From the NCBI RefSeq assembly GCF_000286955.2, contig NZ_AJYK02000043.1, positions 1 through 64,000 on the forward strand: a stretch of DNA of 64,000 nucleotides, read 5' to 3'. Positions 22,733-32,928 of this stretch are shown here, piece after piece; within the stretch, counting starts at the first letter, position 1, and every line of letters starts with the position of its first letter. A program made the position numbers and the translations under genes. The DNA is from Vibrio rumoiensis 1S-45. Lineage in GTDB: Bacteria > Pseudomonadota > Gammaproteobacteria > Enterobacterales > Vibrionaceae. The notes under the pieces were generated by a model that searched no databases, was not told the origin of the DNA, and saw only the letters and a list, made by a program, of their open reading frames with translations.

Positions 22733-23740
22733 TTAGAAATAATCTTGAAAATGTTGAATATATTGGGTTGGGGTCACACCACGGTGCTTTTTAAACATAC
22801 GATTGAAACTTTCAATATTGCGATACCCTAATCGCTCGGCTATTTCCTCAACAGGCACTGATTTCGCTATTAAGTTCACCGCAAGGTTACTCATCACATA
22901 ACCACAAATTATCGTAAAATTCAGGTTCATTTTATGTAAACGTCTTTGAAATTGCTGTTCCGACAATTCCAGTAAAGCTGCGACTCGATTTAAGGTTGGC
23001 AAACCATAATGACAGCTGTAATTGACGATCTCATAAATAACTTTCATCTCATCATCCGATTGAGGCATATTCAGAAATTCATCCAAATCATGAGAGCTCA
23101 TTGCCAATTTTTGCTTTGGTTGAACATCCGTTTGTATGGTGGCTAAACGAGTATCAGAATGAAACCATAATTCCGTTTGGTGATGATTCCAGCCAATATC
23201 ACAACCAAAATAGTCTTTATAAATTTGCTGATTAACTCGTGAGCCTGAGAGCATGACTCGCATGGGCGAAAACTGATCACCTAAATAGCGACGCATCACC
23301 TTCAACATAAATGACGCTATCCGTACGCTATCATGAATTTTGACATCACGTTCAATAAACGGATTATGGTAAGTCCATTTAATAATCGAGCCGGTTTGCG
23401 AGCCTGCCATAAAGGCACCTGATTGCAAACAACTCGAACCATAATTTATTCGGCGAATGGTTGTTGCGAGATCATGACCAGAGAAAATCCATCGACCAAT
23501 CGCCCCTAGCCCACTTTCATTAATTCCTACCATGACTTTCACTACAAAATCGGGGTCATTGGTGAGTTGTTCTAATTCTTTCAATAAAACATTCAGCTCT
23601 GACAATGGGATCAACGTCATCGGATTAATAAATATCGACTCAGGTAAGCTTAATTGTTCGGTCTTAATTTGATAATTCTGGCACACGTGTTGATACAAAT
23701 TAACAAAAGCAATGGCCCGAATAAAATGTATTCCTTTCAT
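22733..23740 (-). CDS. AraC family transcriptional regulator
   Basis: A 335-residue regulator with an N-terminal ligand-binding domain of the Arabinose_bd (PF12625) kind, about 20-205, and two C-terminal AraC helix-turn-helix motifs at about 240-330; the family signature around EIAERLGYRNIESFNRMFKKHRGVTPTQY is clear. It is divergent from the DUF3302-like/HlyD-like pair with 114 bp between, so it most likely regulates them. The ligand is unknown; related regulators respond to fatty acids or amino acid derivatives, which is only an analogy. Confidence 0.85.
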   Translation of the reverse strand: MKGIHFIRAIAFVNLYQHVCQNYQIKTEQLSLPESIFINPMTLIPLSELNVLLKELEQLTNDPDFVVKVMVGINESGLGAIGRWIFSGHDLATTIRRINYGSSCLQSGAFMAGSQTGSIIKWTYHNPFIERDVKIHDSVRIASFMLKVMRRYLGDQFSPMRVMLSGSRVNQQIYKDYFGCDIGWNHHQTELWFHSDTRLATIQTDVQPKQKLAMSSHDLDEFLNMPQSDDEMKVIYEIVNYSCHYGLPTLNRVAALLELSEQQFQRRLHKMNLNFTIICGYVMSNLAVNLIAKSVPVEEIAERLGYRNIESFNRMFKKHRGVTPTQYIQHFQDYF

Positions 23741-23854
23741 ACCACCCCACAGATTGAATCAATATAAACATTAATTTGAAATAATCTGTCATATTTTTAT
23801 CCAAAATTCAAACCACACGCACAATACAGACAACTTAAATAGTGAGGGTTTGAT

Positions 23855-24178
23855 ATGAGTTTAATGAGTATGCCATTTGTCGGCACTAGCGTTGACACCG
23901 TTTTGCATGTTGTCGCGACGGTTGTATTAGTTGCCACTATTGGCGCAGCGTTATTCGGCTTTTGGAAGTTTCATGAACTCCCAATCAATAAAGCGCATAG
24001 CAAGGGCCACCATCAAATTGGCTTAATCACGGTACTCACTTGGATTGGTTTTATTTGGCATTGGGTGTGGGTGCTTGCCGTCATTCTCGCCTTTGTTGAT
24101 ATGGAAAAAGCCATTATTAGCTTACGCGACACCTGGAAAGGCACACCACAAACCGATCACGAAAAAGAGGAAGCATAA
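23855..24178 (+). CDS. Small inner membrane protein, DUF3302 (YiaW)-like
   Basis: A 107-residue protein with two strong hydrophobic segments (about 14-37 and 54-80) and a charged cytoplasmic tail ending DHEKEEA. The second segment, rich in Trp and Ile/Val (WIGFIWHWVWVLAVILAF), resembles E. coli YiaW, and as in E. coli (yiaW-yiaV) the gene is followed by a HlyD-family gene, here with TAATG overlap. A GAGGG ribosome binding site lies 6 bp upstream. The function of the family is unknown; the pair is probably a membrane efflux unit. The family call rests on weak similarity plus context. Confidence 0.6.
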   Translation: MSLMSMPFVGTSVDTVLHVVATVVLVATIGAALFGFWKFHELPINKAHSKGHHQIGLITVLTWIGFIWHWVWVLAVILAFVDMEKAIISLRDTWKGTPQTDHEKEEA

Positions 24179-25401
24179 TGTTAGAAGGTTTAGCCGTTTG
24201 GGCTCTCTTTATTTACTTATTACGTCTAGTTGGCATGCCTTGGAATAAAGCCACTAAAAGTTTTGCGTATTTTGGTGGTACGGGCTGGTTAATGTTTGTA
24301 TGGATTGGTTTAATCAATTACGCGCCAATGGATTTATCCGGCGGGTCTGTGGTGCAATCCCCACACATTCAATTACGCCCAAACATGCCTAATATCACAG
24401 GTAAAGTGGAGCACATTTATGTAAAGCCTAACCAGAAAGTAAAAGAAGGCCAACTTATTTATGATATTGAAAGTACGCCTTATAAAATCGCTCTGGAACA
24501 AGCCAAAGCTGCGTTTGATCATGCCAAAATAGCGATCACGACTGCAGAGCAAGAAGTCTCGATAGCTCAATCTCATTATCAATCTATGCTGCATGATATT
24601 ACGACATCACACAGTGAGATCTCTTCAGCGAAAGCTGATTATCATCTGCAGCAAAAGATGCTTTCTCGCTATCAGAAGCAAAACAGCGTGGCAAAGAGTT
24701 CGATTACTGAAAGTGAAATCGATAAACAAATCAGCCTAGTAGAAATAGCGAAACAAAAAGTCAGCACATTAGAGTTTCAATTGGCCAAAAAAACCGTCGA
24801 TGCAGAACGAGCTAAATTGCAGATCAGTCAATCTGAGTTAACGGTCGCCAGTCGACAAGCGGAATTAAATGATAAAAAGCAAAATATGGAAAAAGCGAAA
24901 TGGGATCTAGCCAGTACGCAGGTAAAAGCCCCTGCAGATGGTTTTGTCACCAACTTTATTCTTCGTGAAGGCCAATTAGTATCTCGAATCTCTCGGCTAC
25001 AAATGTACACCGAAGAGAAATACGTATTGATGAGAGTAAATCATCAAGCGATTCGTAATATTAAAGTAGGACAAGCGGCAGAGTTTTCCTCTTCGGTTTA
25101 CCCAGGTAAAGTGTTTGCAGCAGAAGTGGAAGGTATTGTCGAAGCTACAGGTGAAGCACAAAGCAACTTACTGGGCCTTGATCAATCGATAACAGCAACG
25201 ACAGGCAAAAATTTACAAAATAAGCATCACTTTGTTCGTTTGAAAATTATAGAAACCGAAGATTACGATCTCCCCGTTGGCGCAGTAGGTCTCGCATGGA
25301 TTAGTGGTGAAAAACCTGCGGCTTTCTTAGGGTTCCTTGACGGTATACGAGGGATTATCATTCGAATGAAATCTCAACTGTACTTCTTCCATTCCATTTA
25401 A
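24178..25401 (+). CDS. HlyD/EmrA-type membrane fusion protein (YiaV-like)
   Basis: Periplasmic adaptor anchored in the inner membrane. The 407 residues have two hydrophobic stretches at 2-20 and 30-48, then the biotinyl-lipoyl-like half motif (PNITGKVEHIYVKPNQKVKEGQLIYDIE, about 70-100), a long coiled-coil hairpin (about 105-235), the second lipoyl half (VKAPADGFVTNFILREGQ, near 250) and a beta-barrel domain. The start overlaps the stop of the preceding gene. No inner-membrane pump or TolC gene is next to it, so its partner is either the small DUF3302-like protein or encoded elsewhere. Confidence 0.85.
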   Translation: MLEGLAVWALFIYLLRLVGMPWNKATKSFAYFGGTGWLMFVWIGLINYAPMDLSGGSVVQSPHIQLRPNMPNITGKVEHIYVKPNQKVKEGQLIYDIESTPYKIALEQAKAAFDHAKIAITTAEQEVSIAQSHYQSMLHDITTSHSEISSAKADYHLQQKMLSRYQKQNSVAKSSITESEIDKQISLVEIAKQKVSTLEFQLAKKTVDAERAKLQISQSELTVASRQAELNDKKQNMEKAKWDLASTQVKAPADGFVTNFILREGQLVSRISRLQMYTEEKYVLMRVNHQAIRNIKVGQAAEFSSSVYPGKVFAAEVEGIVEATGEAQSNLLGLDQSITATTGKNLQNKHHFVRLKIIETEDYDLPVGAVGLAWISGEKPAAFLGFLDGIRGIIIRMKSQLYFFHSI

Positions 25402-25576
25402 TCTCTTATACCTCCAATCGATGACACATCACCGATTGGAGGCTTACTTACCAAAATCGTGTTCAGGTTTTGTTTAAGAATTGGTCTATCACCAAGTTAA
25501 TACGCATAGATCAAAAAACTTCCCGCTTTCCATGATAAAATCACCAGCATTATTCAAATCAACCGAAATAACCACG

Positions 25577-26338
25577 ATGTATCAATCGCTCTTAGCCCCA
25601 ATCAACTCATTCTTAAAGTGCCCAACGCCTGATGCTTGGATTGAAAAAGCCACACAGCCAGAACAATTGGTGACTTTATTAATAGACCATTGTAACTGCG
25701 AGCTTAAAGCTGCCCAAACCGCCATGTTTATGGTGCGAAAATACGCCGTAGACAAAGAAAGCGGACAAACCTTAATAGAATGGGCGAAACCTTACGAAGA
25801 CTACGTCTACAAATGCATACGTGATGCCAACTTTCCTGAAAAAAGCATCATGCAATCGTCAAGCTTAACGGTCAAAAATGGATTCGCACATGGCCAAGAT
25901 TTGGTTGATAAGATGGTGCGGTTAATCAAAGAAGAGTTCCATCACTTTGAACAAGTATTAGAAATCATGGAAAGCCGTGGTATCCCATACCAAAATATGA
26001 CAGCCGGCACGTACGCGAAAGGTTTAATGAAGATGGTGCGAACTTTCGAGCCTGCGGCCTTGATCGACAAGTTGATCATCGGTGCGTATATCGAAGCTCG
26101 ATCTTGTGAGCGTTTTGCTAAATTAGCACCGTTTTTAGATGATGAATTAAACAAGTTTTACGTTTCATTGCTACGTTCAGAGGCGCGCCATTACCAAGAT
26201 TACCTCGCTTTAGCGGAGGCGATTGCTGGGGAAGATATTTCTGAACGTGTTCGTTTGATCGGTGAAAAAGAAGCACAGTTAATTGAACGTGAAGAAGCCG
26301 ATTTTAGATTCCACAGCGGTGTGCCGCCTAAAAGCTAA
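25577..26338 (+). CDS. miaE: tRNA 2-methylthio-N6-isopentenyl adenosine(37) hydroxylase MiaE
   Basis: Non-heme diiron monooxygenase that hydroxylates ms2i6A37 of tRNAs reading U-initial codons, using O2. The diiron ligands are visible as a glutamate in HCNCELKAAQ near 43, the EEFHHFEQ motif near 120, an Arg/Glu helix at YIEARSCERF near 175 and EARHYQDYL near 205. The start at 25577 gives 253 residues beginning MYQSLLAPINSF, like known MiaE proteins; upstream in-frame ATGs at 25481 and 25532 add residues without family support. E. coli lacks miaE while Salmonella and vibrios have it. A terminator follows. Confidence 0.88.
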   Translation: MYQSLLAPINSFLKCPTPDAWIEKATQPEQLVTLLIDHCNCELKAAQTAMFMVRKYAVDKESGQTLIEWAKPYEDYVYKCIRDANFPEKSIMQSSSLTVKNGFAHGQDLVDKMVRLIKEEFHHFEQVLEIMESRGIPYQNMTAGTYAKGLMKMVRTFEPAALIDKLIIGAYIEARSCERFAKLAPFLDDELNKFYVSLLRSEARHYQDYLALAEAIAGEDISERVRLIGEKEAQLIEREEADFRFHSGVPPKS

Positions 26339-26366
26339 ATAGCCTAAATTAGAATAATTTACGATC

Positions 26367-26399
26367 AAAAAAACCAACTGCATCACACAGTTGGTTTTT
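26367..26399. terminator. Bidirectional terminator between miaE and topA
   Basis: Stem AAAACCAACTG / CAGTTGGTTTT with a 7-nt loop, A run before and T run after, between the convergent genes. Confidence 0.9.
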
Positions 26400-26421
26400 G
26401 TTTATCCGTCAGAAACCTAGA

Positions 26422-29055
26422 TTACGATTCTTTTTTCGGTTTCTTACGTTTGTCAGTCACTTCCCACTTTCCATTCACGTAAAGCGCCGTCCAACCCGAA
26501 GGTTTTCCATCGACTTCTGAACGAACATAATGCTCTTTCGATTTACGACTAAAACGAACCAAAGCAGGAACACCATCTGGGTCTGCCACTGGTGCACTGG
26601 CTAAATACTGGAATTTTTCAGAAATACGATCTTTGTATTCCGCCATTTCAGCAACCAATGGTGCACGAGTTTCACGCGATTTAGGGAAGTTACTTGCCGC
26701 CATAAAGAGACCAGAAGCCCCATCACGTAACACAAAGTAAGCATCCGAATTTGAACACGGTAATTCAGGGAAATGAACAGGATCTTCTTTTGGAGGTGCC
26801 ACATCACCATTACGCAGAATTTTACGTGTGTTCTTACATTCTTCGTTCGTGCAACCCATATATTTTCCGAAACGGCCATTTTTCAGCACCATATCAGAAC
26901 CACATTTATCACACTCAACCAATGGGCCGTCATAGCCTTTCGGTTTGAATTCACCGAACTCAACCACATAACCATCACAGTTCGGGTTATTACCACAAAC
27001 GTGCATTTTACGTTTATCATCAACTAGATACGCATCCATCGCGGTTTCACAGATAGGACAACGTTTCTTAGCACGAAGGGCAGCCGTTTCAACGTCTTCT
27101 TCTAAAACGTTCACCACACCTTCTTCATCACCGAGGTTAATGGTGGTTTTACAACGCTCCTTTGGTGGAAGCGCATAGCCAGAACAACCCAGGAATACAC
27201 CGGTTGAAGCGGTACGAATCCCCATTGGACGCGAACATGTGGGGCATTCGATATCGGTTTCAACAATCTTATTTGGAGTCATACCACCTTCGGTTTCATC
27301 CAAATCGGCTTGATCTAAATCGGCCGTAAAATCATTAAAGAACTCATCTAATACTTGTGTCCAAGTCAGTTGACCTTCAGCAATCTTATCGAGCTTTTCT
27401 TCCATACGAGCCGTAAAGTCGTAGTTCATTAGGTCATTAAAACTACCGTCTAAACGGTCAGTCACAATCTCACCCATTTTCTCTGCATAAAAACGACGCT
27501 GATCGACTTTTACATAACCACGGTCTTGAATGGTGGAAATGATAGAAGCGTAGGTTGAAGGGCGACCAATGCCTTTTTTCTCAAGCTCTTTAACCAAAGC
27601 AGCTTCGGTAAAGCGTGCCGGTGGCTTCGTAAAGTGCTGCTTAGGATCGAGTTGCTTCAACTCAAGGGTCTCACCCACTGCCACAGCCGGTAAAATTTGA
27701 TCTTCGTTCTTACCCATTGGGCGCTGAACACGTGTCCAACCATCAAATTTCAAGATCCGACCTTTCGCTTTCAAGGTGAAATCTTCAGCTTTAACACTGA
27801 CGGTGGTGGAATCGTATTTTGCAGGCGTCATCTGACAAGCAACAAATTGATTCCAAATTAATGAGTACAATTTATGAGCATCGGCTTCCATTCCTTGCAA
27901 GTCTTCGGTTTTCACGTCAACACTTGAAGGTCGGATCGCTTCGTGCGCTTCTTGAGCACCTTGCTTGCTTCCGTAAGTTAGCGGGCTAGATGGTAAATAA
28001 GCATCACCAAACTCAGATTGAATGAATTCACGACAAGCCTCTACAGCCTCTTTACTCAAGTTAGTTGAGTCAGTACGCATATAAGTGATGTAACCGCCCT
28101 CATAGAGCCTCTGAGCGAGCATCATGGTCTTTTTCACACCGTAGCCTAAGCGGGTACTTGCCGCTTGTTGCAGTGTTGACGTAATAAATGGCGCTGAAGG
28201 CTTACTTGATGTTGGGCGATCTTCGCGCTTACACACTTCATAAGTGGCTTTTTCAAGTATCGATAATGCCGCTTTTGTTTCTGCTTCATTAACCGGTTTA
28301 AATGCCACGCCATTTTTTTGCGCAACTAATAAACGAAAATCTGTTTTGTCTTGAGTTTTAGTGTCCGCATGCACATCCCAAAATTCTTCTGGGATGAATG
28401 CGTTAATTTCACGCTCACGCTCCACCAGCAATTTCACGGCAACCGACTGAACACGACCCGCTGATAAACCACGCGCCACTTTCTTCCAAAGCAGTGGCGA
28501 CACCATGAAACCCACCACACGGTCTAGAAAACGACGGGTCTGCTGAGCATTCACACCATCAAGGTTTAGTTCTCCTGGCGTTTCGAATGCTTGTTGAATG
28601 GCATTTTTGGTAATTTCATTAAACACCACACGCTTATATCGCGAATCATCACCACCGATGATCTCACGAAGGTGCCACGCGATGGCTTCTCCTTCGCGGT
28701 CCAAATCGGTTGCGAGATAAATGCAGTCTGCATCTTTGGCAAGTTTTTGAAGTTCAGCAACGACCTTCTCTTTACCAGGTAAAATTTGGTAATTCGCTTC
28801 CCAATGATTAAATGGGTTAATGCCCATCTTTTTAATGAGAGCCGCTTTATCTTTCTCTTTCTTAATACGAGCTTTTTCTTCAGGGCTCATACCTTTGGTT
28901 GAAATAGGAGTTGCTTTTTTGCCACTGCTTTGACCCGCAGTAGGTAAGTCACGTACATGACCAACACTTGATTTCACAACAAAATCTTTACCAAGATATT
29001 TATTGATCGTCTTAGCTTTGGCTGGTGACTCTACAATAACAAGAGATTTGCCCAT
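26422..29055 (-). CDS. topA: DNA topoisomerase I
   Basis: Type IA topoisomerase that relaxes negative supercoils. The 877 residues (E. coli 865) open with the Toprim domain ([19 protein letters not shown] at 4-22, and [13 protein letters not shown] near 118), the catalytic tyrosine lies in [10 protein letters not shown] near 325, and the C-terminus has three zinc ribbons (CPTCSRP, CPICETA and CDKCGSD with their partner cysteines) followed by a basic tail ending KKPKKES. In E. coli topA sits between yciN and cysB; here yciN is kept but cysB is 4 kb away. Confidence 0.97.
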   Translation of the reverse strand: MGKSLVIVESPAKAKTINKYLGKDFVVKSSVGHVRDLPTAGQSSGKKATPISTKGMSPEEKARIKKEKDKAALIKKMGINPFNHWEANYQILPGKEKVVAELQKLAKDADCIYLATDLDREGEAIAWHLREIIGGDDSRYKRVVFNEITKNAIQQAFETPGELNLDGVNAQQTRRFLDRVVGFMVSPLLWKKVARGLSAGRVQSVAVKLLVEREREINAFIPEEFWDVHADTKTQDKTDFRLLVAQKNGVAFKPVNEAETKAALSILEKATYEVCKREDRPTSSKPSAPFITSTLQQAASTRLGYGVKKTMMLAQRLYEGGYITYMRTDSTNLSKEAVEACREFIQSEFGDAYLPSSPLTYGSKQGAQEAHEAIRPSSVDVKTEDLQGMEADAHKLYSLIWNQFVACQMTPAKYDSTTVSVKAEDFTLKAKGRILKFDGWTRVQRPMGKNEDQILPAVAVGETLELKQLDPKQHFTKPPARFTEAALVKELEKKGIGRPSTYASIISTIQDRGYVKVDQRRFYAEKMGEIVTDRLDGSFNDLMNYDFTARMEEKLDKIAEGQLTWTQVLDEFFNDFTADLDQADLDETEGGMTPNKIVETDIECPTCSRPMGIRTASTGVFLGCSGYALPPKERCKTTINLGDEEGVVNVLEEDVETAALRAKKRCPICETAMDAYLVDDKRKMHVCGNNPNCDGYVVEFGEFKPKGYDGPLVECDKCGSDMVLKNGRFGKYMGCTNEECKNTRKILRNGDVAPPKEDPVHFPELPCSNSDAYFVLRDGASGLFMAASNFPKSRETRAPLVAEMAEYKDRISEKFQYLASAPVADPDGVPALVRFSRKSKEHYVRSEVDGKPSGWTALYVNGKWEVTDKRKKPKKES

Positions 29056-29420
29056 AACTGATTCTAAACATCCTCATCAGGCCGCGTTTATTAGTCTACG
29101 CGCGCTGTTATAATTGATTGCTTCTTTTTTTACTATCGAGTGAGTTTTAAATAAGATCAACCTGTTTTTTCATTTTTCAGTGTGACTGCATGACTAATCG
29201 CCAAATTTCATGCCAACTTTAATTTGTGCCAAATCCAGTCTGCATATAATGAAAAGTGCAATTTCAGCATGTGATTTTATCATAAAGTTTTTCGTTAACT
29301 TTACTGAAGCAACACTCTACAATTCATCACTCAAAAGCGATTTTCACTAAAAGTGTCGTTACGCTAAATGCTTAAGATTATCGTTTCACTAACGATTCAA
29401 ACCTAAAATAGGCTCTAATC
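29056..29420. other. Divergent promoter region between topA and yciN
   Basis: 365 AT-rich bp without a supportable frame. It must hold the topA and yciN promoters. I see no clear -35/-10 pair, no tRNA and no obvious hairpin; topA promoters are usually several and supercoiling-sensitive. Confidence 0.4.
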
Positions 29421-29672
29421 ATGAACAACAAAATCGCCATTTCTGAACTCGAATTATTAATGATTGCCAACCAAATCATTCAAGATCATGCAGACTATAT
29501 TGAAGGCATGCGTGCGACCTCTGTGACCGAAAAAGACGAGGTTCTGATCTTTAAAGGTGAGTTCTTTTTAGATGAACAAGGATTACCAACAGAAAAAACT
29601 ACCGCTGTTTTTAATATGTTTAAGTATTTAGCTTTGCATCTTTCTAAAGAATTTTGTTTAGCGCAACCTTAA
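29421..29672 (+). CDS. yciN: YciN family protein (DUF2498)
   Basis: An 83-residue soluble protein of unknown function. The motifs LLMIANQIIQDH (near 12), GMRATSVTEKDEVLIFKGEFFLDEQGLPT (29-57) and TAVFNMFKYLALHLS (61-75) match E. coli YciN closely, and the place next to topA is also conserved. Monocistronic, with a terminator downstream. Confidence 0.9.
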   Translation: MNNKIAISELELLMIANQIIQDHADYIEGMRATSVTEKDEVLIFKGEFFLDEQGLPTEKTTAVFNMFKYLALHLSKEFCLAQP

Positions 29673-29770
29673 TTGAATTTGTGCTTGGAATAACGAGAAG
29701 CTAAAGAGCAAACGTGGGTTTAAGTAGCTAAGACCCACGCAAGCCAATAAAATTGCAATCATCAAAAAAT

Positions 29771-29806
29771 AAAATTGCCCTAGTGAGTTAACTCTAGGGC
29801 AATTTT
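29771..29806. terminator. Bidirectional terminator between yciN and focA
   Basis: Long stem AAAATTGCCCTAG / CTAGGGCAATTTT enclosing an AGTTAACT palindrome, flanked by A and T runs, between convergent genes. Confidence 0.9.
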
Positions 29807-29833
29807 TGAATATATCATGCAATAATTATTCGC

Positions 29834-30676
29834 TTATTTACGCAGATAGATCGACCAAAACCATAAACCAACAAATAAGCTACCACCGATAATATTTCCT
29901 ATCGTTACGGGTATCAGGTTGTGAGTAATAAAGTCAATCATATTTAAATCCGCAAATTGACTGGCGGTTGTTCCTGTCATTTGCCAGAACTCTGCTGGAG
30001 CAAAGTTTTTAATCCCAATGGCTAGAGGTATTTGAAACATATTTGCGATGCTATGTTCGAAACCCGATGCTACAAACATGGCAACAGGAAGAATTAGAAT
30101 AAGCATTTTATCGGTTAACGTACGCCCAGCGTAAGACATCCAAACAGCGATACAAACCAATAGGTTAGCCATGATGCCAAGTGCAACTGCTGAAATAAAA
30201 GTATGGTGCATTTTATGTTGAGCAATATGCATGGCATTAATACCTATTTCACCATTGTCACTCATGTATTGTTGAGCCACCAACATAATACCTACCAGTA
30301 ACAAACACCCAACGAAGTTACCAAAATATACTTGAATCCAGTTTTTCATTAACTGCCCCCAAGTGATCATACCGCTGGCTTTTGCGACGACAACTAAGGT
30401 AGAACTGGTAAAAAGCTCACTTCCTGTCACCACCACGAGAATAAGACCAAGACTGAATGCTAAGCCACCAACAAAGTGAGCAAGACCGGGTGCGATAGAT
30501 TCCGTACCACTTGTCACTGTGGTGTAAAAAATGAACGCAATACCAATATGCATACCAGCGGTAATTGCCAGCATAAAGGTTTTAAAAAAGGGTTTATTTA
30601 CTTTATAAGCACCCGCTTCGGCGGCTTTTTTGGCCATTTCAGGCGGCATTAACGATTCGAATTGATTATTGTCCAT
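29834..30676 (-). CDS. focA: Formate channel FocA
   Basis: Pentameric formate/nitrite transporter family channel passing formate across the inner membrane in fermentation. With the start at 30676 it has 280 residues (E. coli 285) and six membrane segments. Diagnostic stretches are LPVAMFVASGFEHSIANMF near 200, NWIQVYFGNFVGCLL near 115, KMHHTFI with the gating histidine near 160 and NLIPVTIGNIIGG near 255. The start has ACGAGAG about 7 bp upstream; the longer frame to 30703 does not. No pflB is adjacent, unlike E. coli. Confidence 0.92.
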   Translation of the reverse strand: MDNNQFESLMPPEMAKKAAEAGAYKVNKPFFKTFMLAITAGMHIGIAFIFYTTVTSGTESIAPGLAHFVGGLAFSLGLILVVVTGSELFTSSTLVVVAKASGMITWGQLMKNWIQVYFGNFVGCLLLVGIMLVAQQYMSDNGEIGINAMHIAQHKMHHTFISAVALGIMANLLVCIAVWMSYAGRTLTDKMLILILPVAMFVASGFEHSIANMFQIPLAIGIKNFAPAEFWQMTGTTASQFADLNMIDFITHNLIPVTIGNIIGGSLFVGLWFWSIYLRK

Positions 30677-30736
30677 TTTCACTCTCGTAACAATTAGGTA
30701 CAAACTAAAAGAAGATGGCTGATTATTGCCCTTTAA

Positions 30737-30752
30737 TGTGATCTAATTCAAG
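30737..30752. promoter_or_regulatory. Possible CRP site upstream of focA
   Basis: TGTGATCTAATTCAAG matches the CRP consensus TGTGA-N6-TCACA at 8 of 10 positions and lies about 61 bp before the focA start. An FNR box was looked for and not found. Confidence 0.35.
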
Positions 30753-30882
30753 CTTACACGCTGTATGCAAAACACACAGCAAAGATTCTCTAATCCATGA
30801 ATAAGCGGATAAAACACAATAAAAAGCCACGAACAGTGATTAAAAATGGCACAAAAATCAAATAAATCGAGAAATTTCAGAT

Positions 30883-30910
30883 AAAAATAAAGCCCACCGA
30901 AGTGAGCTTA
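30883..30910 (-). terminator. Terminator downstream of sohB
   Basis: On the minus strand the stem AAGCTCAC / GTGGGCTT closes a TTCG tetraloop and is followed by TATTTTTAT. One G-U pair is in the stem. Confidence 0.75.
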
Positions 30911-30966
30911 ATTAAACAAAGATTGATATAAATCAGTTCTTCTCATCTACCTATTAATGAGTAGAC

Positions 30967-32034
30967 TTACACAATCGGCCGTTGACCGCGTGAAACTAAT
31001 TTTAACAATACGCTATCGGCAGTTTTTGCCGCCGTACCAGATATCTTATCTGATAGCTTTTTCTTACGTACGTAATGTAATGCAAGCACAGCTTTTTCTT
31101 TGGTCGCTTCAACAATTAAATCATCTGATGTTTTAATTTCATCAACCAAGCCTAAGTCAAGCGCTTGAGAACCAAACCAATGCTCACCCGTTGCCACTTT
31201 TTCAAGATCCAATTCTGGACGATGGTCACGAATAAAGTCTTTGAACAATACGTGCGTTTCTTCTAGTTCAAGCTTAAATTTATCGCGCGCTTTATCAGTA
31301 TTTTCGCCAAACATCGTCAATGTTCGCTTATATTCACCAGCTGTCATTTGCTCAAATTCGATATCATTTTTCTTTAACAGCTTATTGAAATTAGGGATTT
31401 GAGCGATAACACCAATGGAGCCAACAATGGCAAATGGCGCCGACACAATTTTATTTGCCACACAAGCCATCATATAACCACCACTTGCTGCGACTTTATC
31501 AACGGCAATGGTAAGCGGTATATTGGCCGCTTTTAAACGATCAAGTTGTGACGACGCTAAACCATAACCATGCACCATACCACCACCAGATTCTAAGCGA
31601 ACCAGCACTTCATCCCCTTCTTTAGCAACCGATAAGATAGCCGTGACTTCTTCACGCAATGAAGACACTTCTTTGGCATCAATACTGCCATTAAAATCGA
31701 GAACAAATAGATGTGGTTTACGGTTATCTTGTAATTCACCGGACTTAGCCGCTTTTTTCGCTTGCTTTGCGTCTTGCTTATCTTGTTCTTTTTGCGCTTT
31801 CGCTTCAGATTTATGACGCGCTTTCAAAAACGCCTCATCATGCAAATGTTCTTCTAATTGAGCCACGGTATCTTTGTGCTTTTCTGATAAATCCGTGATC
31901 TGTAGCTCCCCTTTTGCTCCATTGCCTTTGCCGCCTATAATCTTAACACCAACGATCAAAGCAATTACTGCAACAACAAAGGTCACTACTTTGGCTAGAA
32001 ATAGCCCATAATCCAACAAAAATTCCAATATCAT
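30967..32034 (-). CDS. sohB: Inner membrane serine peptidase SohB
   Basis: S49 (signal peptide peptidase A-like) protease. The 355 residues (E. coli 349) have an N-terminal membrane segment at about 9-30, a Lys/Glu-rich stretch near 70-105, and the peptidase domain with the nucleophile serine in KVAASGGYMMACVANK near 185 and the general-base lysine near 235 (AGEYKRTLTMFGENTDKARDKF). The periplasmic/cytoplasmic orientation is not decidable here. Opposite yciK, as in E. coli, where sohB and yciK are also near topA. Confidence 0.93.
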   Translation of the reverse strand: MILEFLLDYGLFLAKVVTFVVAVIALIVGVKIIGGKGNGAKGELQITDLSEKHKDTVAQLEEHLHDEAFLKARHKSEAKAQKEQDKQDAKQAKKAAKSGELQDNRKPHLFVLDFNGSIDAKEVSSLREEVTAILSVAKEGDEVLVRLESGGGMVHGYGLASSQLDRLKAANIPLTIAVDKVAASGGYMMACVANKIVSAPFAIVGSIGVIAQIPNFNKLLKKNDIEFEQMTAGEYKRTLTMFGENTDKARDKFKLELEETHVLFKDFIRDHRPELDLEKVATGEHWFGSQALDLGLVDEIKTSDDLIVEATKEKAVLALHYVRKKKLSDKISGTAAKTADSVLLKLVSRGQRPIV

Positions 32035-32163
32035 TCCCTCAAAACTCGTGGTTTAGTGTATGGTAAGCGCGTAAAAATAATGCCAACCACTTATTACTCG
32101 AAATAGCGGTACATTATGGCATAAACTAATAAGCGACATAAAGTTAGATAAGGATTGGATATT

Positions 32164-32907
32164 GTGAATTATTCTGTTTCTCCTACCGCTCTTGCTGGAA
32201 AAGTCATTTTGGTGACCGGTGCTGGTGATGGTATTGGCAAAGTGGCAGCCCTTGAATATGCTCAAAAAGGTGCAACGGTTATTCTTCTTGGACGAACAGT
32301 TTCTAAATTAGAAGCGACTTATGACGAGATTGAAAAAAATGGCGGCCCCCAAGCAGCAATCATCCCTCTTGATATGAAAGGGGCTACAAAACAGAATTAT
32401 TTAGATATGGCCGATACAATTGGTGATCAATTTGGCAAGCTTGATGGGATTTTGCATAATGCGAGCTTACTGGGTTCAATCACGCCTTTTGAGCAAATTG
32501 AAGAAGCCGCATTTGATGATGTGATGCAAGTGAACGTTAAAGCCCAATTACTAATGACGCAAGCCTTACTGCGCTTAGTGCACAAATCGGATGATGGCCG
32601 CATCGTCTTTACCTCATCAACGGTTGGGCATATTGGTAGAGCTTACTGGGCAAGTTACTCCATCTCTAAATTTGCTACCGAAGGAATGATGCAGATTCTT
32701 GCTGACGAGTTAAGTGATACTTCTGTGCGTGTAAACGCGATTAACCCTGGCGCAACTCGTACTAAGATGCGCGCTTCAGCCTACCCAGCTGAAGATACAG
32801 AGCTACTCAAAACTCCCGCTGATATTATGCCATTGTATGTCTATTTAATGGCACCAGAAGGGAAAGAAGTGCATGGTCAATGCATAGATGCACAACCTAA
32901 AAAATAA
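32164..32907 (+). CDS. yciK: SDR family oxidoreductase YciK
   Basis: Short-chain dehydrogenase of unknown substrate. The nucleotide motif TGAGDGIGKVAALEYA lies near 18-33 and the catalytic Tyr and Lys in YWASYSISKFATEGMM near 160-175; the C-terminal NPGATRTKMRASAYP and TPADIMPLYVYLMAPEG match E. coli YciK. GTG at 32164 was chosen because AAGGA ends 9 bp before it; an upstream TTG at 32155 would touch that site. 247 residues (E. coli 252). A terminator follows. Confidence 0.92.
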   Translation: MNYSVSPTALAGKVILVTGAGDGIGKVAALEYAQKGATVILLGRTVSKLEATYDEIEKNGGPQAAIIPLDMKGATKQNYLDMADTIGDQFGKLDGILHNASLLGSITPFEQIEEAAFDDVMQVNVKAQLLMTQALLRLVHKSDDGRIVFTSSTVGHIGRAYWASYSISKFATEGMMQILADELSDTSVRVNAINPGATRTKMRASAYPAEDTELLKTPADIMPLYVYLMAPEGKEVHGQCIDAQPKK

Positions 32908-32928
32908 GTGCCATTAGCCTCATCAGTC

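Noticed and set aside
29056..29420. Possible tRNA in the topA-yciN gap (a GATTCAAACC-like string near 29391)
   Set aside because: No acceptor, D or anticodon arm can be formed around it.
30677..30966. FNR box expected upstream of focA
   Set aside because: No TTGAT-N4-ATCAA match was found by eye; only a CRP-like site was kept.
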